NCBI GenBank assembly: GCA_029891385.1
Contig: CM057230.1
Span: forward strand, 33,001,402 to 33,065,401
Direction of reading: 5' to 3'
DNA length: 64,000 nucleotides
Source of the DNA: Erythroxylum novogranatense
Taxonomy: Eukaryota; Streptophyta; Magnoliopsida; Malpighiales; Erythroxylaceae
Of the stretch, positions 12,078 through 24,299 are shown piece by piece (position 1 is the stretch's first letter; each line of letters opens with the position of its first letter). The notes under the pieces were generated by a model. It saw nothing but the letters and a program-made list of their open reading frames with translations, was not told where the DNA came from and ran no database searches. The position numbers and the translations under genes are program-made.

Positions 12078-14185
12078 ATTTTTCGATAATGGGATAGAAA
12101 GTTATGCTTTGTGGAAGATTGTATTACTATTGAGAATGATTTTTATAGGCAGAAACTTTGATTGAGGATTTGATTTGTTTTGAGATTGAATTTGCTGCCA
12201 AGTTGTTCATGAAAGTTGTAAGATATGTTTTTCTCTTTTGATTGACATAAAACTTGGAATTTTTGGTAAATTTGATTGGTCATGTGAAGGCAGTGGCTTA
12301 GATTGAATTTTTGACACCATTAGAGGTGAAATTGGTTTTCAAGCCCTTCATGAAACTTGTAGGATTTTCTGTGCTCTTTCCAATGAGTCCTTATTTGTGA
12401 TTTTTGGACATTTGTGTGAAGAGTTGTATAGTGAGGAAGAAGGGAAGGTTAATTAGTAGTTTTGAGAAAATTGGTTTTTTTTAAAAAAATTAAAAATGTG
12501 GAACCTCGCATCTCGCGAGGGCGACGAATCGGCCTCGCGATATCGAGGGCGAGCCAGCGGTCTCGCCCTCGTGATTTATTTTTTTATTCTTTTATTTAGT
12601 TTTAATTATAAATGCTATTTCTTTTGTGCATAACTTTTTCGTTCGACATCCGATTGACTTGATTCTCGAGGCATGGGATTTGTGAAATATTTAATTTCAT
12701 TTATATGTAAAATTGGGAATTTTTATAGATGATATTTATGTGGATTAATTAGGTCGAAGTGAGGGGACCGGGTAATTATTTTTCTAGTCCGTCTTTTATT
12801 AATAATTGGACCTATAGAGGTCCGAATGGAGTGATTTTTGTGTCAATGAGTTTCTAATTTTTAGGAAAAAATTTTGTGACAAGAAATTTTGATATAATGC
12901 CGGGAATGTCACGAACATGCATACATGTATATTATTAAATATTTCTGATTGTACATTTGGTAATGTTTGAATATTTTGACTGTTTTATTGACGCATTTGG
13001 AACGTCAACCTACAGACATTGCCGAGTCTTCTAGGCATTAGCTCGGAAGCTATTGGTGAGTGACATAGACGGTTCCTCAATTACTAATTGTTTATATTTC
13101 TGTGGTGAATAATGGTGGGAATTGTGTGTTGATTATGGATTCCGGACAGAAGGTCCGATGTATTGGGAGATTATGACATAGAAGTGTTATTTGTCTGAGA
13201 ATGTGAGACCTCTGTGTTTTCAGTGTGATAAATTGTGATTGTGATGTGATATTGCTCAATTGCGACATTTGCATTCCATGCATGAATGCATGATCAGTTA
13301 ATGACAGTTGTGATCGGAGTAGCCACCGAGAGCTAAAAGCTCAATATATTCGGGCCTCGAGTCTACAGTGATTCAGAGCCTCAGGCTCAACGATTAATGC
13401 GCCCATATTGGGACAGTTTAGACACTCGGTCACAACACCGTAATAAATGAGAAAAGTGTCACATACGCATGCTATATGCATTTGTTTTACTCATCTTGAT
13501 TGAATGAAAGGCAAAATGCCTTATGCTTCTATGGTACCAATCATGTGGTACTTCTGAATGTGAATTATGAAATAACTGTATTATGCTTGAGTGTTGCATG
13601 GATTCAATTGGTTAGGTATGTCTAATTGAATGAAATGTATCAAATTGTCTATGCTCAAGTGAAATTGTGAAATATGATCAATTATGCAACAATGTGAATA
13701 TAGGTTATGTGAATTGATTTGTTGCATGAATTGAGTGAACCATCGATGATGGTTACCTCATTAAGTTCGCAAAACTCACCCAAAATTTGCAATTATTTTT
13801 TAGGACCCAGAAGAATACCCCGTTAGGCAACGGGTGTATAGCAACCGCGTGTGAGTGAAAAAAAAGAGGTCGGGATCAGTTCGCATCTGCATTAGTGTCT
13901 GATAGAAATGTATTTTATGAATTTTTGTACTAGTGATTAGGTCATGTTGTAAAGGCAACAAACTAAATGAAATTGTATTTATAAAAAGGGCCCCCGTGGT
14001 CGTTGAATTTACCGATGATTGTTTATGTAAATTATATTCTGCATAATATATAATGTATATGTATGTTTCGAAAAAAATTTATACTGAGTTTTGACTGAGT
14101 GATGTAGCACGCCTCCCTCGTAGGACACGGACTCGGATATCACCATCGATGTCAGGTTCGGATCATGTGGGAGTGGGGTGTTACA

Positions 14186-14871
14186 ATAATTCTTTATATG
14201 ATCTGAATAGATTTTTACAGAGTATTAATCCGGTGTCTACATGTTGGAATTATTAATTGAAACATGTATTAGGGAACATTAACTTAAATAAAGAGTTTAT
14301 AGTGATATCATCACTTCTAGATGTTTTAAGGAGATTTAGTGATTAAATTGGCGTTAGTAATTTGATGGACAAGCTACCCATCAAGTCTTAGCAATAAGAT
14401 GAGATCTTGTGTGTTAATCACCATATAAATTAAAACAGGAGATCTAGAAGGAAAAATCAACATAAGGGCAAAACAGTAATTTTATCCTTTTTTATGCGGA
14501 TGGCTGACATAAAATATGTGTTCTCCTAATATTTAATAATTCAAGAGTTCAACTAATTGTCTTTAGTGGAATGACATTTAGTTAATAAGCTAGAATTAAT
14601 TTTAATGAGGTTAAATTAATTATAGGCATATTGGAGCTTTAATTATCAAAGTCCAAAGATTCCTCACTTGGCTTCAAGGAAGGTTATCGAGCTAAGCAAT
14701 AAAAATAAATGGAGGTTTTAGAAGCCCATAATTGAATGTTGGGCTTGCACTAATTCATGGTTAATTAGAAGCCCAAATGTTTATTTAGAAATAGGGTAGA
14801 CTTTAATATAACGTAAAAAAGACTAACACATGTTATATTTTTCCTTATGAAGGAAGTAGTCAATCTGATAG
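14186..14871. repeat. AT-rich stretch, probable left part of an old LTR remnant
   Basis: No coding sequence seen. A TGTTGGAATTATT start at 14242 resembles copia LTR ends. 'AAGCCC' repeats near 14728-14776 resemble copia LTR interiors. It may join 17865-19152 across the solo LTR at 14872. No matching TSD was found, so this is only suggestive. Confidence 0.3.
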
Positions 14872-17864
14872 TGTAATATCTCATTTTTTTGGAATATGCT
14901 TAAGGTTTAACCCTAGATTAAATATTGCATATACATGCATAACATTAGCATTCATACACGAATTGATATTTGTGTACATTACAAGTTAGCATATGCACTC
15001 AATTGACTTATTCTAGGGTATGAAAAATGTTAAGTGATTATGATGTGAATTGTGTTTTGATATGTCTTGAAGTTTGGTATGATTGGATTTCAATTAGAAA
15101 ATTTAGAATTAAACATTATGGACTGGGAAATTGATGGATTAAAATGTACACTTGGACTAGGACAAATGCCAAGTGTTAAAATAAATTGAAACATGAAAAT
15201 TTGGATCATTTAGCCTATAATTGAGTGGCATTTGGCATAGTTAAATTGGTGACAAATGGACTAGTAATTAAATGACAACTGAATCAATTAGTATGTGACA
15301 AGTGGATCAATCTTAGAGTGACATATGGACTGAGTAAAAGGTGACAAATGGCAGTATAATGGGTGGATTAGTGACAGCATAATTGTTGAAAAAATGGCTA
15401 GTATGTTTAAAGATATATGTCTTTGTAAGTTAGTGACACCTAGCATATGAGATAAAAAGTTTATGCAGTTAAGTTTCTACTTCCGTTCTTGTTTCCTTAA
15501 CCGAAATTGCTCCAACTTTTCCTCTGAAATTTGCTTAAACCCTATCCAAATTGTTGCATGAAACCTATACATATATACTTCACCAAATTGCTAGAAAACT
15601 AGCTGAATGTGATTATAGGTTTGCGTTGATTTTTGCTTGCTTGGGAGGACTAGTATAATTTAGAGTTTTAAGCTGAATAGGAAGCCTAATAGGTAAGTAA
15701 CAATATGAGTTTTATGACATGTTAAATGATATAAGAATAATGTTTGAATTGTACTGAAATGCATGTAATATTGGTGAAGAAGAATTGTTGGAATAAGTTA
15801 GCTGTAGTGTTTTCACTAAATATGCATTGTTATTTTAGCCATAACTTGATTTATAGACATCCAAATGGGATGACTTTAAGTTTAGATTAAACTAAAGACA
15901 TATGAACATATTTTTCATGAGGGAATCAAATTTGAATTTTGTCTTTAAGAGTTTCAAAATTTGGCTTGAAGTTTAGTTTTTGTATTCTGTCGTGGTTTGG
16001 GAATAGTCTATAGTATTTTAAGTATAACTTGCAAAATACTAAACCAAATTGCATGAAATTGTTGTCTTTAGAAACTTAAGACATAAAGGAACAATTGTTT
16101 GGAAGAATGTTTTGCCTAATCCTTAATTTTCCTTGTCAAAATGGCCATGTAAAATTGACCCAAAGGTTTGTTTTGAAAAGAGCAAGCTAAAATGAAGCTT
16201 AAATAAAAAGTAGTGCACGATCGTGACAGTGAAGGTGCACCGCTGTTTGACAGTTTTGAACACCCTTCACTCTTTTGACCATAACTTCTTTTTTAGACCT
16301 CCAATTGACTTGAAATTTGAACCACAAACTCCTCACACATTGCTCTTCAAGTCCACAAAATTTCATTGTCATCTGAATTAATTAAGAATGGATTGTTGTT
16401 TACTAAATTTTTAGGTTTGAAATTTTGAAGATGTTATATGAATAAATGAGAGTTTGGATATTGTATAATCAGGTAATGTTAGAATAACTTTGGTGAATGA
16501 TTGATTGATGATATTATAATTTATTGAGGTGTTAACTAAAATTTAAATTAGACATAGATGAGTTTTGAAGTATGAATGATCATAAGATGTAAATTAATGA
16601 AATATACCCGGAATAGTCATTGAACATGTATTGAACATGACATATGTATATATGTGTACAAATGAATAAGCATTTGATTGATCGACTTTGTAATGTGAAT
16701 TATATGTGAATTGTTTGATTTTAGATGCTCAAGTTGGATGTTAGTTAAACATTGTCGGACAATTCAGGCAATAGCATAAATCAGAGCATACTATAAGTCA
16801 ACCTAGATGATCTTCCTAGGATTGATTTATTCTGTTTAACTTCTAATTATTGAACTGTTTGATATTTGTTTGTGACTTTTAGACTTTAATGGTCCGAGGA
16901 GTTTGATATTCAGGAATGTATTGGAAGTGTTTTGTTTGCATCTGAAATTTGAATGATATTTGTTTGTATTTGAATTTTGAATGATATCTGAATATTCAAC
17001 GAAAATTGAATGTTGGATTGAGCTATGATGAATATGAGATTCTGTCTGTGCATTATAAGTGAATGTTATACATGGCATATTTTGTTATTTGATACATTTC
17101 ATATAATTCATGTTCGGATAAAAGCGTTGTAATTAGAGTAGTCAATCTGAAAGAACTTTAAGCTCAGAATTTTGCATGTAGAGCTTTGCTTTGTGATTTT
17201 TATATCTAACTGAGCCTAATAGGCCAATGTTTGTATCTTATCTGAAAGGCACTCGGTCGTAACAAATAATAACAAATCTGGAGTCTCATATGTATTTGCA
17301 TTTATATATATATATATATATATATATGATTATGAAATCTTTTCTGAAATTATGATGATAAAGTGATGTGTCATGATAATGTGATTGTTTGGATTATTCA
17401 TGTTATGAAAGAGTGTATATGAAATGTGTGATATTGTGTATTTGACATGGGTGAGATCATCATTGGTGGTTCACTCGTTGAGTTCACAAAACTCATCAAA
17501 AATTGCAACTGGCTTTTCAGGTATGAGATAGGAGACTAGTTCCTAAGATTTGACTAAAGGAACATTTTGGATTAAGATATGGTCAAAGGTTTGTCAACTG
17601 TCATTAGAGGAGTTATAGTTTATATTTTGTAGTTTCTTTATCATATAGAATTTGTATACAAGGATTGTAAATATTTGTTTCAATAAGTACATTATAAAAT
17701 TTTGTCAATGAATGAAATGAAATGTTGAGGTTTTTAAGTATCGTATATTCTTTATAATGCCTTTTAAGAGATTATGTTTGCTCTAACACACCATTGTCAT
17801 ATGATATGTACTTGAATGTCCTTTGGATGTTCAGGTATATACTCTATGATAGTGGGATATTGCA
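14872..17864 (+). mobile_element. Diverged solo LTR of chromovirus family T
   Basis: It begins TGTAATATCTCATTT at 14872 and ends ATAGTGGGATATTGCA at 17864. The last ~40 bp align with the ends at 14185 and 59563, including the GGATGT...GTGGG(A/G) core. Flanks GATAG (14867-14871) and TATAG (17865-17869) agree at 4 of 5 bases, as expected for an old solo LTR with a mutated TSD. The internal hairpin TGAGTT-CACAA-AACTCA (17479-17495) matches the position of the hairpin in the other family members. No internal coding region is present, so this is a solo LTR left by LTR-LTR recombination. Confidence 0.75.
17303..17327. repeat. (TA)n microsatellite
   Basis: About 12 uninterrupted TA units within the solo LTR 14872-17864. 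Confidence 0.9.
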
Positions 17865-19152
17865 TATAGATTTATTTAAACAAGTGTGTGGGTGCTTATT
17901 AAAGAACAAGTTTACTAAATAGACCCGATATGAAAAATTCATTTGAAACATTACTTGTATATCTTCGAAAATTCTCATTGTGATGATTGCATAAGTAATT
18001 CTTTAACTTGAGGTCATTAAAGTTATCTTATTTAAGGATTGTTATGTTTTGATACTACTTATGGCCTATTTATTTAATCATGGGTCATTCATTTGGTAAT
18101 CATTTGATATAACATGAACTATATGGAGGTAATTAAGTGATCAAAATAGAATTTATCACCTTAAAGTAATTTTGAAAAATATTTCGTTATTCTTAATTAA
18201 TATTAATTGGGAAATCCTTGGCTAAGATAGAATAACATTCGTAAATAGTTGAATCAATAGCAAATGATAAAGAACTAATATGATTGACTAAAAGAGTAGA
18301 AATTAATTCCATGTTCATCTAATCGGAACATTGTACAATAAAGGGATTGAATTATAAGAAAAATCATACACAAAAGGTTAATTAAAACTATTTTGACATT
18401 CCTAAATATTTAAATGATCATGATATGTTGCTAGTTGTTAATCTTGATATATGATTATAAATTGTTTAATTGGAGAATTAAAGATAAATTAAGAGGAATT
18501 TTAATTTATCTAATTGTAATTCTAATTATGAATTCTAATTATAATTTATAGTCATTGATAACATATTTAGGTACCAAATGGGTTTTACATAAAGAACGGA
18601 TTGAAGAAAAAAGTTTAATAAAGTTGGACTCAATTGTAAAGTTTAAAAACTTTATGATTAAATATGAAATATTAATAAATAAGGATTAATGTGAGATATT
18701 AGATCTTATTTAGGCATAATTAGTATTTAATTATAATTATTTATAATTCTGATTAAAGTTTAATTGAAATTAAAATTTAATTTTAATTAAATTACTTAAA
18801 TATCCAAAACTAAATATAAATAGGCTTAAGCTCTAATAGAGCTAGCACTTTTTTGGTAACTCTTTTTATAAGAGTTCGAGAGTTTTCTCAATCTGTTCTG
18901 TGAATACCATTAGAGGTCAGACATTTGTGTCATTGCGGTGTTTAAGATAGATTAATTGGTTTCGGAAACATTTCAAGAGATACAACAAGAATATAATGAA
19001 GCTTTATAATAAGGTATAAATTGTGATTTATTCTTCATTATAATTTATGCATTTGAATTAAAGTGATCTTAATTTCTGAGAAATTAAAATATAAACAAAT
19101 TTGTAATTATTTCATTACGATTGAGATCGAATTCTATCTCGATTTCCTAACA
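17865..19152 (+). repeat. AT-rich remnant, possible copia LTR right part
   Basis: No open frame. A TATA-like CTAAATATAAATAGGC near 18821 is followed ~80 bp later by GAGAGTTTTCTC and a 'GTGTCATTGCGGTGTTTAAGAT' type segment common near the 3' end of copia LTRs. The stretch ends at ATTTCCTAACA (19152), a plausible LTR terminus pairing with TGTTGGAAT at 14242. With the nested solo LTR removed, the total would be about 1.9 kb. The flanks CTACA and AACTA do not match, so a solo LTR is not proven. Confidence 0.35.
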
Positions 19153-20421
19153 AACTATACCGAGATTTCTTACTTGTCAAATTATGTACCTGATTACATA
19201 TAGAAACAAACACCAACAAATTTAATATAATGGTTATTTGAGCCTCCTCTCTAGACCCTTGCCTTAGCAAGACTTCAGTTGGGTCTTGATGATGATTACG
19301 GTTATATAAGCCTCCTCTTCTCATTGATCGCAAACTAACTAGGGAGGGTTATGTTAATATCTGATATGGACTAGGTATGTTAAGGCTAAAAACAATCCCT
19401 TTTTTTTTTAGTTTGACTCATTATTTAAAAAATTGCAGTGGGCTATTGAAAGAAGGAAAATTTAGTATGCTTTGTTCAATTGTCTCTACTTCAATTTCGT
19501 AAAAGATTTTAAAGAAAAACTAACATAAATAATTACAAAAGAATAATAAATAACTATTTCCAATAATAGTAAATAATATAACAAGCTTCAAGAATAATGT
19601 TTACGTATCTTTTACTTAATAATTAATAATTTTATAAGTGATTAATAACTATTTTATTCCTGTAAGCAAAATTCGTTATAATACTTATAATTATAATTGA
19701 ATAATAATATTAATCTCTCTGGAGCCAATAATTAACAATCTTGAAAGTGATTAATAACTATTTTTTCTAACAAACAAATTTTCCTATAATACTTATATGT
19801 AAAAATTGCACTATAAATAATAACAATCTTTTTAAACCAAAAGCGAAAAATTAGGTTGGAGCACCTGTCCGTTCTAATTTTGTATCAAATAATTTCATTC
19901 ACATGTTTATATCAACTTACATAAACAGAGAATCTGATATCGTAATATGGGTTACGATTCTATTTTATCGAAAAAACATGAGAATACAAAATCTGATGAC
20001 AGGATTTCAAACGACATCGTGTCAGCGTGCAGTCCTATACTCCTATCTCAATCAGATGACGTTGGATGGATCATGTTAAGCGCTCATAGTTCAAAATCAC
20101 TAGGACGCACCAGGGGGAGCAGATGACCGTTGGAGCAACGTTCCAAAATTCTCAAATTCATTTGTGTTTTCGAAAAAAAAAAAAGAAAACACAATTAACC
20201 TTTCTCTTTCGCCTACGTCGTACTTGCCGTTACCACCAACGGTCAACACCTCCTACTTAACCTCAACTCCAAAGTAGGACAATTCGAGCTCAAGATCCTT
20301 CCTCTTTCTTGTTCTTGTTGATTCTTTGAATCCTTCTTTTCATTTTTCTTTCACCTACAAGTCTGATTCCAACTGGGTAGCCTCGCTTTCTATTGGTGAT
20401 TCTTGGAGTTTCCTTCATACA
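19153..20421 (+). promoter_or_regulatory. 5' flank and leader of the DUF936 gene
   Basis: No gene in this stretch. 19153-19860 is very AT-rich and contains an imperfect ~105-bp duplication (unit 1 about 19620-19725, unit 2 about 19725-19830; both contain AGTGATTAATAACTATTTT and TATAATACTTATA). A 10-bp inverted repeat (20162-20171 with 20185-20194, TTGTGTTTTC/GAAAACACAA) flanks an A-rich loop. The pyrimidine-rich 20195-20340 looks like a transcribed leader. I see no unambiguous TATA box, and the transcription start cannot be fixed from sequence. Confidence 0.4.
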
Positions 20422-22551
20422 ATGGCTTCTCTGGCTCCTGGAGTTCTGTTGAAACTCCTAAATGGAATGAATACAGGAACTAAACCAACCAATGAGCACA
20501 GAAGCTCGCTTTTGCAGGTCACAGACATAGTCCCGGCTGATCTTGACGAGAAAAATCTCTGGCCTAAGCATGGATTCTACATCAAGGTTTCGGATTCTTC
20601 TCACTCAATCTATGTCAGCCTTCCCTCTGATCAAGACGACTTTGTTCTGAGCAACAAGATGCAGTTGGGCCAGTACATATACGTTGATAGACTGGAGCCA
20701 GGGTCTCCGGTTCCGGTAGTTAAAGGCGCTAAGCCACTTCCGGGGAGACATCCATTGGTGGGCACACCAGAACCGATAGTGGGGATTAGAGAGAAGGGAC
20801 AGAAAAGTGAACAGGAACTCAATTCAAAAGTTGGGGCTTATAGTCACCGGCGAGGCTCTTGGGGAACAGGGCCTAATGGGATCGATGGGATTTCGTCTCC
20901 AATGGTTTTGAAGCCAATTCCTTTGGATTTTGATCAGTGTACTCCGGTTAAGCAGCGAGCGAGTGCTGTGAAGACTATGTCTCCGATGACTACAAGAGGC
21001 AGAAGTGGGAAAGATGGGAGCGCGTCCGCAGGGATTAGATGTTCTGTTGCCGGTGGGATGCTTTCTAAAACTAAAATGGTGGATATGAAGGGAGAGAGTC
21101 CTGCATTGTTAAGGAAAAGCTGTGTTGCACCTTCTGGTTCCAAGTTCCCAAGAAGCAGAAGTGTCTGTGATCGAGAGGCTAGAATCCCAATTAGTCCCTT
21201 CAACTCATCTGTAGGTACATTTCCCTCTTTTTAATGTTCTTTTTTACTTATTTATCCCTTTAACTCATCCTAGCGAACCTTTAGTTGATGATTGCGTTAA
21301 AAATAATTACAACTTTTTGTTATCTTTTAAGTTTAAAGATTACCTATCGTTTTACAGGAAAAGAAAAGTGTCACTCCTCCTCCGAGTTTGAGAAATTCAA
21401 GAGTGGTTGCTTCTCTCAAAATGGTTGGAGATTCAAAGAACTCGCCCAATGCTAAGGCCCCAACAGAACAGCAATCTCAATCTTCAGATGAACATACCAG
21501 TTTGTCCATGAATTTACCTGGAAAACTAAGCATGTTAGGAAAGGTGAAATATTTATTCCTGTATTTCCTTTTGTTTTAGCAGATTGGCAATTATTTTGCT
21601 AATGACAATGCTCAACAGGAGGCAATGCAGCAGAGAGAAACAGCTCAGAGTTTAGCCCTCCAGGCCCTTAGAGAAGCTAAGGCCACTGATATTCTTGTTC
21701 GATCTCTAAAGTATCATTACCTCCCTCGCTTCTTCCGCATGAAACTTTTGTTGTTCCCTCTTTTCTCATCTTTGAAGAATGAATAATATCAAATATTGGC
21801 TTTGTGTAGGATGTTTTCCAAGCTGAACAAATCGGCAAAAACGGATGCACCAGCAGCTTGTTTTGACGAGTTTCTGGAATTCCATCACCAAATTGTGCAA
21901 GCAGTGAATGAAATGTCCTCCATTCAAGCAGCTACTTTGGCAGCTGAAATTGCTAAAAACCCGAAAGTTCTTCAACAACCTGGAGAAGACTGGTCACGAC
22001 AAGACATAACGCAAAATTCAATGGACCAAGGCACGAACTCAGAACTGAACTCATCAAAAAGAAGATCAGCGTTGTACAATTCAATAGCTGCTTTCCCTGA
22101 CAGAAGTGAACAAAAAGCCGGCTTCTGTAAATTTCTTAGATCATCTACTTCCAATCAGAAGGCCACGTTGGAAAGAAAAGGACCTTCTATGCCATTGGGA
22201 AAACTTCATCTTCAAGCCATCAGCGAGAATGACGAAAACAAGAAACCACCAGCAACAACAACAACAGCAACAATCACTTGCAGCTTAGTCAACACAATTA
22301 GACTGGGAAAGCAGATTGAAACTGAAGCTGGAAATTGGTTTATGGACTTTCTCGAGAAAGCTTTAGAAAATGGTATGAAGAAATCTAAAGGCAGCAACAA
22401 AAGTGGCGATGCCAAGAAAGTCCCCCAGTCTCTGATACTGAAAATAATAAACTGGGTAGAAGTGGAGCAGTCTGATAGCAGTAAAAGGCCAGTTCATCCC
22501 AAAGCAGCACAGGTTGCCCGCAAGTTGAGAATCAAGATGAAAAATCCTTGA
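20422..22551 (+). CDS. DUF936 family protein (four exons, 602 aa), intact
   Basis: Exons: 20422-21210, 21358-21543, 21619-21710, 21810-22551. All three introns are GT-AG and the joined frame (1809 bp) has no internal stop. The start is ATG 20422 ([19 protein letters not shown]), the conserved first residues of the family; an upstream TTG-led extension of the frame is not conserved. Residues ~1-120 form the conserved N-terminal block ([42 protein letters not shown]). A long basic Ser-rich region follows, then a conserved helical block across exons 2-4 ([39 protein letters not shown]). The C-terminal block has [13 protein letters not shown] and ILKIINWVE. The family is plant-specific; Arabidopsis members named CORD are, as I recall, cortical-microtubule regulators in xylem cell-wall patterning. 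Whether this copy shares that role is inference. Confidence 0.93.
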
Positions 22552-23199
22552 ACTGAAATCCTGTTTGGAATCCAAAAAACTATATACAGACACGTTCTAG
22601 TTAAGGGCATTAAACTATGGTGTGTTGGTGTTATTTGCTGGAGATGTGTTTGAGAGCTCTCAGTTTTATGTTAGAAGGGGAAAAAAAAGGGTTGATTGGA
22701 AAAGAAATTTATAATTGAGCGGAAAAAGAAATCTCAAAATCCTTTAACGATTCCTTTCTTCTGACGAAACCAACCCTTCTCCACACTCTTCTCCTTCACG
22801 GCCTCCTCCAGGCCAAATCCGCTGCCCGTCGACGACACAATGCTTGCCAACGTTGCGCAATCCGCCAAACGCTAGCCAAACCAATCGACCCCATGCGGTC
22901 TCCTTTAACCCACCTACGACTGGGCGCTCCCTTACGCCAAGAAAAGAAATGCGGAAACCACAAGCTAGGATAGCGTTGGGTACTCCGTACAATAACCGTA
23001 CTAGAAACCTTATTTTTTGTTTCATTCCTTTTATCCTTTATGAAACAATAACAAACACTTTTCTGAATATGGACTTATTACTAAAAAATACAATGCTTAA
23101 TCATCTTAATGTGTCTTAATAATCTCATTCAAACAAAATGCTAACCTTAGCTTTTTCATGCAAACGTGACGTAACAACATGGTACATGTTACGCTAAAA
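22552..23199. other. 3' flank of the DUF936 gene, no gene recognised
   Basis: 22552-22720 is a likely 3' UTR. 22780-22965 is noticeably richer in C and CpG than its surroundings and has a minus-strand open stretch (22744-23025) with no recognisable motif. It could be a fragment of a lost gene or repeat. The rest is AT-rich up to the copia-2 TSD (TAAAA, 23195-23199). Confidence 0.35.
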
Positions 23200-23545
23200 T
23201 GTAACACGTAACGTTAGTTACGTATCCTAATATTGTTTATAAAAAGGAATGACGGAAATATGGAATACTTGATTTCGGTTCCATCTCAACTTTCAAAGCA
23301 ATTTCCGAGGCCAAAGCGAACTCCAATCACCTACCTTCATAAAAAGTGATTATGAGCAACTGCGCATTCATATCGGGCTTGAATCACAAGATAAGGTCCA
23401 GTCTACACTGATTGGGATATATTTTCCATACAAACTTCGATCCATTGATTTAGATCATTTATTGAGTCACTTTATTATCTTTATTGAAAAATCAAAAAAT
23501 ACAATTAAATATTGTCCAATTGGAAACTACAAAAAATCTCTAACA
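23200..23545 (-). repeat. 3' LTR of copia-2
   Basis: 346 bp, TGTAACACGTAACG...ATCTCTAACA, followed by the PPT complement. The right LTR (29606 on) shares TTCCATCTCA(A/G)CTTT and GATTTAGATCATTTATTGAG but contains a ~100-bp segment (about 29775-29870) absent here. Confidence 0.88.
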
Positions 23546-24299
23546 ATCTCCCCCCTTTGGATAATACTTAATTGCAGTCTCTAGTTTAAAAACAGTTTAA
23601 AAACTCGGTTATCTATCATTCCGTCCTGCAAGACTTTCGATATCGAAAAGTATCAAATGCATGTGTCATGTGCGACACAAATCCAATATAATCACGTATA
23701 CATAACCTTACTAATATGAATGGGAAAATGAAGTGTTGCAAACTAAGATGATACCTTTATGATCTAAATTATATCATCTTCGTTTGTAGGTCTCAATTTT
23801 TTCAACTTTATGCTAAATCACAAATGTTAACTGCATTAGAGAAATCTTGTTTTCTCTCACCGAATACTAAACAGCAATAGAAAAAACTTATTTTCTCTTA
23901 CTGAATGCTAAACATTATTAGAAAAAACCTTTATGTTTTCCAATTGAATGCTAAATTACATTAGAGAACCTTTATGAGATTAAAAACTTATATTATGTCA
24001 TGTCAAACTTCAAATATCCGTTTAAAACTGTATGCGTTTAAATGACATAGGTATAAGGTCAATCTGTATATATATCTAATGACCTTTAAATGCTTAAGAT
24101 CGAGGTCAATCTGTATATATATCTAATGCCCTTTAAATGCAATAGAAAAATGTATTATGACAATGTATGGTAACACGTATTATTGAGGATAAACGATGAT
24201 CACCTTTATTGATAAACCATCATATTGTCATAATACATCAAAATGTACAAATGTATACGGAGTAAACATAACGATTCGTTAACTAACAGTGTCTAAGGA

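Larger units (their letters stand above)
2236..14185 (+). mobile_element. Long chromovirus 3' LTR (family T), split by a nested copia element
   Basis: The LTR starts TGTAACATCCCATC at 2236 and ends GAGTGGGGTGTTACA at 14185. Removing the nested copia (4373-12077) and one copy of its TSD leaves about 4.24 kb of LTR. Start and end match other copies in the window: starts at 55176 and 61616, ends at 59563 and 17864. Because polyprotein remnants and a purine tract precede it, this is a 3' LTR on the plus strand. Notable internal parts are a CpG-rich cluster (12504-12572), 13-nt stem-loops (13330-13412), a 17-nt hairpin (13738-13754) and a second hairpin (13762-13778). The 5' LTR is outside the window, so the TSD cannot be tested; the right flank is ATAAT. 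Confidence 0.8.

Noticed and set aside
14242..19152. Firm call of a copia solo LTR around the solo LTR at 14872
   Set aside because: Plausible ends (TGTTGGAAT, CCTAACA) but no TSD and no partner LTR in the window; kept only as a low-confidence remnant.
20326..20421. 32-codon N-terminal extension of DUF936 starting at TTG
   Set aside because: The family starts at MASLAPGVL; the extension is not conserved and has no ATG.
22744..23025. 93-codon minus-strand frame after the DUF936 gene
   Set aside because: No motif or homology recognised; noted only as a CpG-rich patch.
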